From Rhodospirillaceae bacterium (GTDB lineage: Bacteria > Pseudomonadota > Alphaproteobacteria > Reyranellales > Reyranellaceae), in assembly GCA_009772935.1 (NCBI GenBank), contig WOUR01000052.1, positions 1 through 60,056 on the forward strand: a DNA stretch of 60,056 nucleotides, read 5' to 3'. Numbering within the stretch: the first letter of the stretch is position 1; each line of letters opens with the position of its first letter. Positions 42,230-50,481 of this stretch are shown here, piece after piece. Under the pieces are notes generated by a model. It had not been told where the DNA came from. It made no database searches and was given only the letters and a program-made list of their open reading frames with translations. A program made the translations under genes and the position numbers.

Positions 42230-42253
42230 CCGGGACGCCGTGACCGAGCCCTC

Positions 42254-43333
42254 ATGACCGAATTGGGCGGGCTGATCGCGCGCCGCATCGCGCTCACCGG
42301 GCCGATCTCGCTGGCCGACTTCATGACCGAGGCGCTGGGCCATCCGCGGCTCGGCTACTATCGTCGCGCCGTGCCGGTCGGCGCTGCCGGCGATTTCACC
42401 ACCGCCCCCGAGATCTCGCAGATGTTCGGCGAGCTGATCGGCGCCTGGCTGGCCGAGCGCTGGCTGGCGATGGGCCGGCCGTCGCCCGTGCGGCTGGTCG
42501 AACTCGGGCCCGGTCGCGGCACCCTGATGGCCGATGCGCTGCGGGCGACACGCGGCGTGCCCGGCTTCCAGGCCGCGATCGACCTGCATCTCGTCGACAC
42601 CAACGCGCCGATGCGCGAGGCCCAGCGCGCGGCCTTACAGGTCCACCATCCGACCTGGCACGAGCGCTTCGACGACGTGCCCGGGGGACCGCTGCTGCTG
42701 GTCGCCAACGAGTTCTTCGATGCGTTGCCGGTCCGCCAGTTCCATCGCACCGCGACGGGCTGGCGCGAGCGCATGGTCGGCCTCGACGAGCAGGGCGGGC
42801 TGCGACTGGCCCTGGCGCCGGGCAGCACGCCCTTCGCCTCGCTGCTGCCCGATGCCGGCGAAGGCGCCGAAGCCGAACTCAGCGAGGCTGGACGGTCGCT
42901 GGCGGGTGCGATCGGCGCGCGCATCGCCCGCGACGGCGGCTGGGCCCTCATCATCGACTACGGTCTCGAGAATGCAGGCCGGGCCGCCTCGCTGCAGGCG
43001 GTGCGCGGCCATCAGGGGGCGGGCATCCTCGACCGTCCGGGCGAGACCGACCTCAGCGCCCATGTCGACTTCGCAGCCCTCGCCGCCGCTTCCGGCGTCA
43101 CGACTTATGGACCTGTGGGCCAGGGCGAGTTCCTGCGCCGGCTCGGTCTTCCCGAGCGAGCGCAGGCCCTGAAGCGCAATGCAAAGGCGGCGCAGGCCGA
43201 TGCGATCGATGCGGCATCGGCCCGCTTGATCGCGCCCGACCAAATGGGCACCCTCTTCCGCGTGCTGGCCCTCGGCGACGGCAAGAACGCCCCGCCAGCC
43301 GGTTTTGTGGACATCCCCTCGGACGAAGCATGA
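42254..43333 (+). CDS. MidA/NDUFAF7-family SAM-dependent methyltransferase
   Basis: This 359-aa class I methyltransferase has the DUF185 layout: GYYRRAVPVGAAGDFTTAPE early, then the SAM-binding motif LVELGPGRGTLMAD (about 80-93), VANEFFDALPVRQF and WALIIDYG. In mitochondria the homologue dimethylates an Arg of complex I; the bacterial substrate is not established. It sits between lgt and pgeF in alphaproteobacterial order and overlaps pgeF by 4 bases. Confidence 0.9.
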   Translation: MTELGGLIARRIALTGPISLADFMTEALGHPRLGYYRRAVPVGAAGDFTTAPEISQMFGELIGAWLAERWLAMGRPSPVRLVELGPGRGTLMADALRATRGVPGFQAAIDLHLVDTNAPMREAQRAALQVHHPTWHERFDDVPGGPLLLVANEFFDALPVRQFHRTATGWRERMVGLDEQGGLRLALAPGSTPFASLLPDAGEGAEAELSEAGRSLAGAIGARIARDGGWALIIDYGLENAGRAASLQAVRGHQGAGILDRPGETDLSAHVDFAALAAASGVTTYGPVGQGEFLRRLGLPERAQALKRNAKAAQADAIDAASARLIAPDQMGTLFRVLALGDGKNAPPAGFVDIPSDEA

Positions 43334-44097
43334 TTCAGGCCCAGACCCTCGCCGCCCTCGACGGGGTGCAGCACCGCTTCTTCACCCGCCGGGGCGGCGT
43401 CAGCACGGGTCTCTATTCCTCGCTGAACTGCGGCTACGGCTCGGGCGATTCGCCCGACAACGTGCGCGAGAACCGCCGCCGCGTGGCCGGACAGTTCGGC
43501 CTGGACGAGCCCGACCTGCAGACGGTCCACCAGACCCATTCGACCGACGTACTGACGGTCGCCGACGAACGCTGGAGCTCGCCGGGCGCACCCAAGGCCG
43601 ACGGTCTGGTCACCGATCGGCCGGGCGTGGTCCTGGGCGTGATGGCGGCCGATTGCGCGCCGGTGCTGCTGGCCGACGGCGCTGCCTCGGTGATCGGGGC
43701 GGCGCATGCCGGCTGGAAGGGTGCGCTGGGCGGCATCGTCGACACGACGATCGCGGCCATGGAGAAGCTCGGTGCCCGGCGCGAACGCATCCGGGTCGTG
43801 GTCGGTCCCTGCATCGGGCCTCAGTCCTACGAGGTCGGACCGGAATTCCCCGCCCCCTTCCTGGCACAGGACGCGGCGAATGCCGCGTTCTTCCGGACCG
43901 CGACGCGCCCCGGCCATTTCATGTTCGACCTGCCGGGCTATCTCGTGCACCGGATCGCGCGCAACGGAGTCGCCGTCACCGCCACCGGCCACGACACGCT
44001 CACCGGGACCGACGACTTCTTCAGCTACCGCCGCAACACCCTGCAGGGCGTGCGCGACTACGGGCGCGGCCTTTCGGCGATCGCCCTCTCGGCCTGA
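43330..44097 (+). CDS. pgeF: Peptidoglycan editing factor PgeF (YfiH/laccase-like family)
   Basis: This 255-aa protein has the family metal-binding blocks TVHQTHST, VMAADCAPVLL, AHAGWKGALGG and VVVGPCIGPQSYEV. PgeF removes wrongly incorporated amino acids from UDP-MurNAc in E. coli and was earlier called a polyphenol oxidase. Its ATG overlaps the methyltransferase stop. Confidence 0.92.
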   Translation: MIQAQTLAALDGVQHRFFTRRGGVSTGLYSSLNCGYGSGDSPDNVRENRRRVAGQFGLDEPDLQTVHQTHSTDVLTVADERWSSPGAPKADGLVTDRPGVVLGVMAADCAPVLLADGAASVIGAAHAGWKGALGGIVDTTIAAMEKLGARRERIRVVVGPCIGPQSYEVGPEFPAPFLAQDAANAAFFRTATRPGHFMFDLPGYLVHRIARNGVAVTATGHDTLTGTDDFFSYRRNTLQGVRDYGRGLSAIALSA

Positions 44098-44098
44098 C

Positions 44099-44167
44099 GT
44101 GCCCTACTTCATCATATTGATGGTCTGCTGCCTGCTCGGGGTCGTCGCGACATGCGCCATGTTGTGA
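44099..44167 (+). CDS. Possible 22-aa hydrophobic peptide
   Basis: A GTG-started frame beginning one base after the pgeF stop encodes 22 residues, nearly all hydrophobic (VPYFIILMVCCLLGVVATC), and ends inside the start of the lipoprotein gene. It could be a coupling peptide that carries ribosomes from pgeF to 44152, or chance. No Shine-Dalgarno of its own is evident. Confidence 0.25.
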   Translation: MPYFIILMVCCLLGVVATCAML

Positions 44168-45129
44168 TGCTGCTCTGCCTGCTCGCCCTCACGGCGTGCG
44201 GCGGATCGCCCAGACCCTTCGAGCACAATCCGTCCCAGGTTTCCTACGGACGCCAGATCCGGGACAAGGTCGAGGTCTCGATCAGTCCACCGCGCAACAT
44301 GCCGCCGCAGATGGGCGAGCGGGTAGCCGCCGCCCTCGCGATCGAACTTCAGTCCTACGGGATCGTGGCCGCGGTTTCCCCCACCGAGGCACCGATCCAG
44401 GTCGACGGCGTGATGAGCACCCGCGACGCCGGCATGTCGATCGAGGTCCAGGTCGACTGGCGCATCCGCGGCAAGCCGCCCACCGACGAGCCGGCGACCG
44501 TGAAGACGCGGGCTCCGCCCGAGGACTATGCCGAACAGGCCGAGCGCCTGGTCTCCCGCATCGCGCAGCAGGCCGCGCCCCGGGTCGCGACCCTGATCGG
44601 CAAGCCGCCCAATTTCATCCCGCGCGCGCCCGGCCAGGTCGCCGCGGGCGTCACCATCCCCTACGAATTCCCGCCCGACCCCGCGGCCCTCCCGCCGCCC
44701 GAGGGGGCCGTGCCGACCTCGACGACCACCCCGACACCGATTGCCGCCAAGCCCGTCGAACCGCAGGTCAAGGTGCTGGTTGCCCCGGTCACCGGGGCGC
44801 CGTCCGATGGTAACCGCCAGCTGACGTCCGGCATGCGGCGTGCGCTGGGATCGAGCAAGCTCGTGATCGTCGACCAGGCAGAAGAAGGCGCCTTCACCGT
44901 GGTCGGCTCGGTGAACATGACGCCGATCGACGACCGCATGGCCAGGCTCGTCGTCAAATGGATCGTCAAGGACCCGGCCGGCAAGAACGTCGGCGACATC
45001 GAGCAATCCAATCCCGTACCGCTCGCTGCGGCAAAGGGGTCGTGGGCGGGATTCGGCGACATCGTCGCCTCCGCGGCATCCGAAGGCGTGCTCCAGCTGC
45101 TCGAGCAGGCGATCAACAGGCCACGCTGA
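44152..45129 (+). CDS. Predicted lipoprotein of unknown function
   Basis: This 325-aa protein has a short signal peptide with lipobox LTAC (Cys16), so it should be diacylglycerated by the Lgt encoded nearby. A Pro-rich segment (about 175-205) separates two parts: residues 20-165 with NMPPQMGERVAAALAIELQS, and a C-terminal domain beginning VKVLVAPVTGAPSDGNRQL that repeats a similar theme (RLVVKWIVKDPAG). No enzymatic motif is seen. It follows pgeF by 54 bases. Confidence 0.75.
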   Translation: MRHVVMLLCLLALTACGGSPRPFEHNPSQVSYGRQIRDKVEVSISPPRNMPPQMGERVAAALAIELQSYGIVAAVSPTEAPIQVDGVMSTRDAGMSIEVQVDWRIRGKPPTDEPATVKTRAPPEDYAEQAERLVSRIAQQAAPRVATLIGKPPNFIPRAPGQVAAGVTIPYEFPPDPAALPPPEGAVPTSTTTPTPIAAKPVEPQVKVLVAPVTGAPSDGNRQLTSGMRRALGSSKLVIVDQAEEGAFTVVGSVNMTPIDDRMARLVVKWIVKDPAGKNVGDIEQSNPVPLAAAKGSWAGFGDIVASAASEGVLQLLEQAINRPR

Positions 45130-45258
45130 ACTCTGCGCAGCTTCTGAATCGGCTTGTCAGAGGGGGGTTCCCGGCTGCTACTGTCCCGTGGGGCGGCTCG
45201 ATTCTTGCAAGTTCGTGCGAGGACAAGGAATAGCCGCGAGACAGGGAGCTAAGAAATC

Positions 45259-46845
45259 ATGTTTTCATTCAGGAAGTCGGCGTTAGCCATCATGGCTGCG
45301 GCGGGCGTCAGCGGCGTCATGGCTGCGGCCCCGGTGCAGGCGCAGACGCTCAAGGTCGTGATGCATTCGGACGTGAAGATCCTCGATCCGATCTGGACCA
45401 CGGCCTACATCCAGCGCAACCACGGCTACATGGTGTGGGACACGCTGTTCGCCATGGACGAGAAGTTCGACGTCAAGCCGCAGATGGTCGACAAGTATGA
45501 GAACTCTGCCGACAAGCTGACCTGGACCTTCACGCTGCGCGACGGTCTCGAATGGCATGACGGCAAGCCCGTGACCGCGGAGGACTGCGTCGCCTCGATC
45601 AAGCGCTGGGCCGCCCGCGATTCGATGGGTCAGAAGCTGATGGCGTCGGCCGAAGGGCTCGAGGTCGTCGACGCCAAGACCTTCAAGCTGAAGATGAAGG
45701 AGCCGTACGGCCTGGTGCTGCAGTCGCTCGGCAAGCCGTCGTCGAACGTGCCGTTCATGATGCCGAAGAAGACGGCCGAAACCGACCCGATGCAGCAGAT
45801 CAAGCTCGAGGACGTGATCGGCTCCGGCCCGTTCATCTTCAAGGGCGACGAGTGGAAGCCCGGCGAGAAGATCGTCTACGTCAAGAACACCAAGTACAAG
45901 CCGCGCGCCGAGCCCGCCAACGGCCTCGCCGGCGGCAAGGTGGTCAAGGTCGACCGCGTCGAATGGATCGCCATGCCGGACATCCAGACGCAGGTGGCGG
46001 CGTTGCAGAGCGGCGAGATCGACATGATCGAATCGCCCGGCCACGACCTGCTGCCGCTGCTGGCCAAGGACAAGAACATCAAGCTGCTCAGCTTCAACCC
46101 GACCGGCAATCAGTACACCTTCCGCTTCAACAGCACGGCCAAGCCCTTCGACAACGCGAAGGTCCGCCACGCCGTCTTCGTGGCCTTCGCGCAGGAGGAC
46201 TTCCTCAAGGCCACGATCGGCGACCCGCAGTGGTACAAGGTCTGCAAGGCGCCGTTCGTCTGCGGCACGCCGCTGGCGACCGACGCCGGCATGGCCGACG
46301 TGCTGAACGGCAACGCCGCCAAGGCCAAGCAACTCCTCACGGAAGCCGGCTATGACGGCACGCCGATCGTGTTGATGCATTCGACCGACCTGCAGGTCCT
46401 CACGAACCTCGCCCCGGTCGCCAAGGCCCAGATGGAGCGCGCCGGCTTCAAGGTCGACATGGTGTCGATGGACTGGCAGACGCTGGTCGCCCGCCGCGTC
46501 AAGAAGGAGCCGCCCAGTGCCGGTGGCTGGCACGCCTTCCTCACCTCGTGGGTGGCCGCCGACATCCTCAATCCGGTGATGGCCGGCTTCTTCAACGCCT
46601 CGTGCGACAAGGCCATGTTCGGCTGGCCGTGCGACGCGACGATCGAGAAGTATCGCGACCAGTTCGCCAAGGAGACGGACCCCGCGAAGCAGAAGCAGAT
46701 CGTCGAGGACCTGCAGAAGTACTGGGTCGACCATCCGACGCACATCAACGTCGGCCAGTGGTACGCGCCGCTGGCCCGTCGCAACAACATCGACGGCAAC
46801 CTGACGGCGCCGGTTCCGGTGTTCTGGAACGTCACCAAGAAGTAG
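45259..46845 (+). CDS. Peptide-type ABC transporter substrate-binding protein (copy 1)
   Basis: This 528-aa family 5 (DppA/OppA-type) binding protein has a signal peptide of about 28 residues (ending PVQAQ) and the blocks FTLRDGLEWHDGKPVTAEDC, SGPFIFKGDEW, KNTKYKPRAEP and ETDPAKQKQIVEDLQ. Cys pairs (CKAPFVCGTP; SCDKAMFGWPC) may form disulfides in the periplasm. It is the first gene of the operon and is followed by two hairpins and a paralogue. Confidence 0.92.
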   Translation: MFSFRKSALAIMAAAGVSGVMAAAPVQAQTLKVVMHSDVKILDPIWTTAYIQRNHGYMVWDTLFAMDEKFDVKPQMVDKYENSADKLTWTFTLRDGLEWHDGKPVTAEDCVASIKRWAARDSMGQKLMASAEGLEVVDAKTFKLKMKEPYGLVLQSLGKPSSNVPFMMPKKTAETDPMQQIKLEDVIGSGPFIFKGDEWKPGEKIVYVKNTKYKPRAEPANGLAGGKVVKVDRVEWIAMPDIQTQVAALQSGEIDMIESPGHDLLPLLAKDKNIKLLSFNPTGNQYTFRFNSTAKPFDNAKVRHAVFVAFAQEDFLKATIGDPQWYKVCKAPFVCGTPLATDAGMADVLNGNAAKAKQLLTEAGYDGTPIVLMHSTDLQVLTNLAPVAKAQMERAGFKVDMVSMDWQTLVARRVKKEPPSAGGWHAFLTSWVAADILNPVMAGFFNASCDKAMFGWPCDATIEKYRDQFAKETDPAKQKQIVEDLQKYWVDHPTHINVGQWYAPLARRNNIDGNLTAPVPVFWNVTKK

Positions 46846-46852
46846 CCCGATC

Positions 46853-46917
46853 CGCGCGCGGGGGTCTTCCCCGCGCGCCCATCGATGAAGGCGGGCGGTG
46901 CCTGCCTTCTTCGATGG
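46853..46917 (+). repeat. Two tandem hairpins between the paired binding-protein genes
   Basis: The first is GCGCGCGGGG with CCCCGCGCGC (about 46853-46879). The second is an 18-bp stem, 46879-46896 with 46900-46917, with one mismatch and one wobble pair. There is no T run. Stems here usually raise the stability of the upstream binding-protein message. Confidence 0.7.
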
Positions 46918-46939
46918 GGAAGAAACCCGGAGGGGGCTG

Positions 46940-48520
46940 ATGAAAAAAGTGATGAAGCGTACGCTCGCGGCAATGGTTGCCGGTGCGATCCTGTCGAGTG
47001 CGGGGCCGGTGCTGGCCCAGGGCAAGGTCGTCAAGTTCGTGCAGAACGGCAACCTGACGATCCTCGATCCGATCTGGACCACGGCCTACGTCACCCGCAA
47101 CCATGGCTACTTCGTCTACGACACGCTGTTCGCACAGGACGAGAACAACGTCGTGAAGCCGCAGATGGTCGACAAGTACGAGGTGTCCGCCGACAAGACG
47201 GTGTGGACCTTCACCCTGCGCGACGGCCTCGAATGGCATGACGGCAAGCCGGTGACGTCCGAGGACTGCATCGCCTCGATCAAGCGCTGGGGCGCCCGCG
47301 ACTCGATGGGCCAGAAGCTCATGGACTTCGTGAAGGAGTTCAAGGAGGTCAGTCCCAAGACCTTCCAGATGGTTCTGAAGGAGCCGTACGGTCTGGTGCT
47401 CGATTCGCTCGGCAAGCCGTCGTCGCAGGTTCCGTTCATGATGCCGAAGCGGGTCGCCGACACCGACCCCTTCAAGCAGATCGACAGCCAGATCGGTTCG
47501 GGCCCGTTCATCTACGTGAACGCCGAGTCCAAGCCCGGCGAGAAGCACGTCTATGCCAAGAACACCAAGTACAAGCCGCGCGCCGAGCCGGCGTCGGGCC
47601 TCGCCGGCGGCAAGGTGGTCAAGGTCGACCGCGTCGAGATCATCGAGATGCCCGATCCGCAGCAGCAGGTGAACGCCATCGCCGCGGGCGAGATCGACGT
47701 CATCGAGCAGCCGCCACACGACCTGATCCCGATCCTCAAGAAAGAAAAGGGCGTCACGCTCTACAACTGGAACCCGCTCGGCCACCAGTTCATCTTCCGC
47801 ATGAACTGGCTGCAGCCGCCGTTCAACAATCCGAAGATCCGCGAGGCCGCGCTGCTGAGCATCCGCCAGGAGGACTATCTCAAGGCGACCGTCGGCGAGC
47901 CGGAGTTCTACAAGGTCTGCACGGCCGCCTTCATCTGCGGCACGCCCAACGCGGTCAATGCGCCGGGCGACCTGTTCGTGAAGCCGAACTTCGAGAAGTC
48001 GAAGGCGCTGCTGAAGGAAGCTGGCTACGACGGCACGCCGATCGTGCTGCTGCAGTCGACGACCCTGCCGGTTCTCACCAATACCGCCCCTGTGACAAAG
48101 GCGCTGCTCGAACAGGGTGGCTTCAAGGTCGACATGCAGTCCATGGACTGGCAAACCGTCGTCACGCGTCGAACCAACAAGGGTCCCGTGAGTCAGGGCG
48201 GATGGAACCTCTTCCACACATTCTCGGTGGCGGCGGACATCCTGAACCCGATCTCGACCTCCTACATGGTGGCGAACGGCGACAAGGCCTGGTTCGGCTG
48301 GCCGAACGATCCGGAGATGGAGAAGCTGCGCGACGCCTACGCCAAGGAAACCGATCCGGTGAAAAATAAAGAGCTCGCCGCCGCCGTTCAGGCCCGGGCC
48401 TTGCAGACGGCGCAGTATGGCTGGATCGGCCAATGGTACGGACCCGGCGCCATGCGCTCCAACATCTCGGGCTGGCTGAAGGCGCCGGTCCCGGTGATGT
48501 GGAACATCGAGAAGAAGTGA
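46940..48520 (+). CDS. Peptide-type ABC transporter substrate-binding protein (copy 2)
   Basis: This 526-aa protein is a close paralogue of copy 1, sharing long stretches (ILDPIWTTAYVTRNHGYFVY, FTLRDGLEWHDGKPVTSEDC, KNTKYKPRAEPASGLAGGKV). The signal peptide ends PVLAQ. The start at 46940 follows GGAGGG by 5 bases; a longer frame begins in the hairpin. The Cys pair CTAAFICGTP is kept, the later one is not, so ligand or stability may differ. It precedes the permeases by 87 bases. Confidence 0.92.
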   Translation: MKKVMKRTLAAMVAGAILSSAGPVLAQGKVVKFVQNGNLTILDPIWTTAYVTRNHGYFVYDTLFAQDENNVVKPQMVDKYEVSADKTVWTFTLRDGLEWHDGKPVTSEDCIASIKRWGARDSMGQKLMDFVKEFKEVSPKTFQMVLKEPYGLVLDSLGKPSSQVPFMMPKRVADTDPFKQIDSQIGSGPFIYVNAESKPGEKHVYAKNTKYKPRAEPASGLAGGKVVKVDRVEIIEMPDPQQQVNAIAAGEIDVIEQPPHDLIPILKKEKGVTLYNWNPLGHQFIFRMNWLQPPFNNPKIREAALLSIRQEDYLKATVGEPEFYKVCTAAFICGTPNAVNAPGDLFVKPNFEKSKALLKEAGYDGTPIVLLQSTTLPVLTNTAPVTKALLEQGGFKVDMQSMDWQTVVTRRTNKGPVSQGGWNLFHTFSVAADILNPISTSYMVANGDKAWFGWPNDPEMEKLRDAYAKETDPVKNKELAAAVQARALQTAQYGWIGQWYGPGAMRSNISGWLKAPVPVMWNIEKK

Positions 48521-48549
48521 CAGCGAGGCCGCCATCCGGCGGTCCCGTT

Positions 48550-48594
48550 GTCATCCTGGGCAGAGTGAAGGATCTCTCGCTCTGCCCGGGTGAC
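48550..48594. repeat. Palindromic repeat upstream of the permease
   Basis: GTCATCCTGGGCAGAG (48550-48565) pairs with CTCTGCCCGGGTGAC (48580-48594), with one bulge. It resembles short dispersed palindromes of proteobacterial intergenic regions and lies between the second binding-protein gene and the permease. Confidence 0.7.
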
Positions 48595-48607
48595 ACGTAG
48601 AGGGAAA

Positions 48608-49549
48608 ATGATCGACTTTATCGCCCGTCGTCTCATAGCCATCATCCCCGTGCTCGCGGTGGTGGCTATCTTCGTCTTTCTCATGCTGCGATTGACACCG
48701 GGTGATCCCGCCGCGGTCATCGCCGGCGACAACGCCACGTCGGACCAGATTGCGGACATCCGCACCAAGCTCGGCCTCGACGAGCCGATCTGGACGCAGT
48801 TCGCCATCTGGATCGGCAATGTCCTGCAGGGCAATTTCGGCGAGAGCTTCTTCTTCAAGAAGACCGTCGCGGAGCTGATCGCCCAGCGCGTCGAGCCGAC
48901 GCTTGCGCTGGCAATCTGCACCCTGGTGTTCGCCGTCAGCCTTTCGGTGCCGATCGGCGTCATGGCCGCCTATCGCCAGGGCTCGCTGCTCGACCGCGCG
49001 GTGATGGGTTTCTCGGTGCTGGGCTTCTCGGTGCCGGGTTTCGTGATCGGCTACTGTCTGATCTACGTCTTTGCGATCGAACTGGGCTGGCTGCCGGTGC
49101 AGGGCTATGTCCGTATCGGGGTCAATTTCTGGCAGTTCCTCGAGCGCATGGTGCTGCCGTCGCTCACCCTGTCGGTCGGCTTCATCGCCCTGATCTCGCG
49201 CATCACGCGTGCCTCGGTGCTCGAAGTGCTGAACGAGGACTACATCCGCACGGCCCGCGCCAAGGGACTGTCCAACAGGGTGGTGCTGATGCGCCATGCA
49301 CTGCGCAATGCCGCCGTGCCGATCCTCACCGTGATCGGCCTCGGCATCGCCATCCTGATCGGCGGCGCGGTGGTGACGGAAAGCGTCTTCGGCCTGCCCG
49401 GTCTCGGCCGCCTCACGGTCGAAGCGGTGCTGAGCCGCGACTTCCCGACCATCCAGACCGTCATTCTTCTCTTCTCCGTCGTCTATGTCGTGGTCAACCT
49501 GCTCATCGACATCAGCTACACCCTGTTCGACCCGAGGATCCGGTATTGA
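48608..49549 (+). CDS. Peptide-type ABC transporter permease (DppB-like)
   Basis: This 313-aa permease starts MIDFIARRLIAIIPVLAVV, with AGAGGG upstream. It has about six membrane segments, LTPGDPAAVIAGDNAT after the first, and the EAA loop EDYIRTARAKGLSNRVVLM followed by HALRNAAVPIL. The next permease overlaps its stop (TTGA). Confidence 0.94.
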   Translation: MIDFIARRLIAIIPVLAVVAIFVFLMLRLTPGDPAAVIAGDNATSDQIADIRTKLGLDEPIWTQFAIWIGNVLQGNFGESFFFKKTVAELIAQRVEPTLALAICTLVFAVSLSVPIGVMAAYRQGSLLDRAVMGFSVLGFSVPGFVIGYCLIYVFAIELGWLPVQGYVRIGVNFWQFLERMVLPSLTLSVGFIALISRITRASVLEVLNEDYIRTARAKGLSNRVVLMRHALRNAAVPILTVIGLGIAILIGGAVVTESVFGLPGLGRLTVEAVLSRDFPTIQTVILLFSVVYVVVNLLIDISYTLFDPRIRY

Positions 49550-50481
49550 GCGCGATCACTGAAGAAGTCGTCGATTCTGCCTCCATTGCGGCGGCGTCGA
49601 CCAAGCGCAAGAGCCTCTGGCTCGTTGCCATCCGCAACCCGAACGTGATCATCGGCGGCGTCATCCTGCTCACCATGCTGGTGATCGCCATCCTGGCGCC
49701 GTTCCTCGGCACCGTGGATCCGCAGCGCATCGACCCGGCCGCCCGCAACAAGAAGCCGGGCACCGAGATCACCTATCGCCTCGACGACGGGACGACCGCC
49801 AAGCGCGTCGCCATCATGGGTACCGACAGCCTGGGTCGCGACGTCTACAGCCGCGTGCTCTACGGCGCGCGTGTGTCGCTGGCCGTCGGCGTCGCCGTGT
49901 CCATCATATCGGTCGTCATCGGCATGGTGATCGGCCTGGTGTCCGGCTACATCAGATGGGCCGACGGGATCATCATGCGCATCATGGATGGGTTGATGGC
50001 GATCCCGGGCATATTGCTCGCGATCGCCCTCGTCTCGATCTGGCGCGCCGGCCTGATCACCGTGGTGTTCGCCATCGTCGTGCCCGACGTCCCGCGCGTG
50101 GTGCGCCTGGTGCGTTCGATCGTGCTGACGGTGCGCGAGGAGCCCTACGTCGAAGGCGCGATCTCGGTCGGCACCCCGACCTGGATCCTGATGTTCCGCC
50201 ACATCCTGCCCAACACCGTGGCGCCGCTGATCGTGCAGGGCACCTTCCTCGCCGCCGCCGCGATCCTCACGGAAGCCGCGCTGTCCTTCCTGGGCATCGG
50301 CATCCCGCCGGAAATCCCGAGCTGGGGCAACATCATGGCCGAGGGCCGCACGCTGTTCCGCGTGTTCCCGCACAACATCCTCTATCCCGGCATCTTCCTT
50401 GCCTTGACGGTGCTGGCCATCAACATCATGGGCGACGGTCTGCGCGACACGCTCGATCCCAAAATGAGCAAGAAAGTCTGA
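49546..50481 (+). CDS. Peptide-type ABC transporter permease (DppC-like)
   Basis: This 311-aa permease starts with TTG overlapping the preceding TGA. Landmarks are the N-terminal LWLVAIRNPNVIIGGVILLT, MGTDSLGRDVYSRVLYGARV after the first membrane segment, and the EAA loop YVEGAISVGTPTWILMFRHI with LPNTVAPLIVQ. It partners DppB-like 48608 in the membrane. The ATPase gene overlaps its stop by one base. Confidence 0.93.
   Translation: MSAITEEVVDSASIAAASTKRKSLWLVAIRNPNVIIGGVILLTMLVIAILAPFLGTVDPQRIDPAARNKKPGTEITYRLDDGTTAKRVAIMGTDSLGRDVYSRVLYGARVSLAVGVAVSIISVVIGMVIGLVSGYIRWADGIIMRIMDGLMAIPGILLAIALVSIWRAGLITVVFAIVVPDVPRVVRLVRSIVLTVREEPYVEGAISVGTPTWILMFRHILPNTVAPLIVQGTFLAAAAILTEAALSFLGIGIPPEIPSWGNIMAEGRTLFRVFPHNILYPGIFLALTVLAINIMGDGLRDTLDPKMSKKV

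Noticed and set aside
45283..48535. Two long minus-strand open frames opposite the peptide-binding proteins
   Set aside because: They are antisense shadows of GC-rich genes; their similarity to each other only reflects the duplication on the plus strand.
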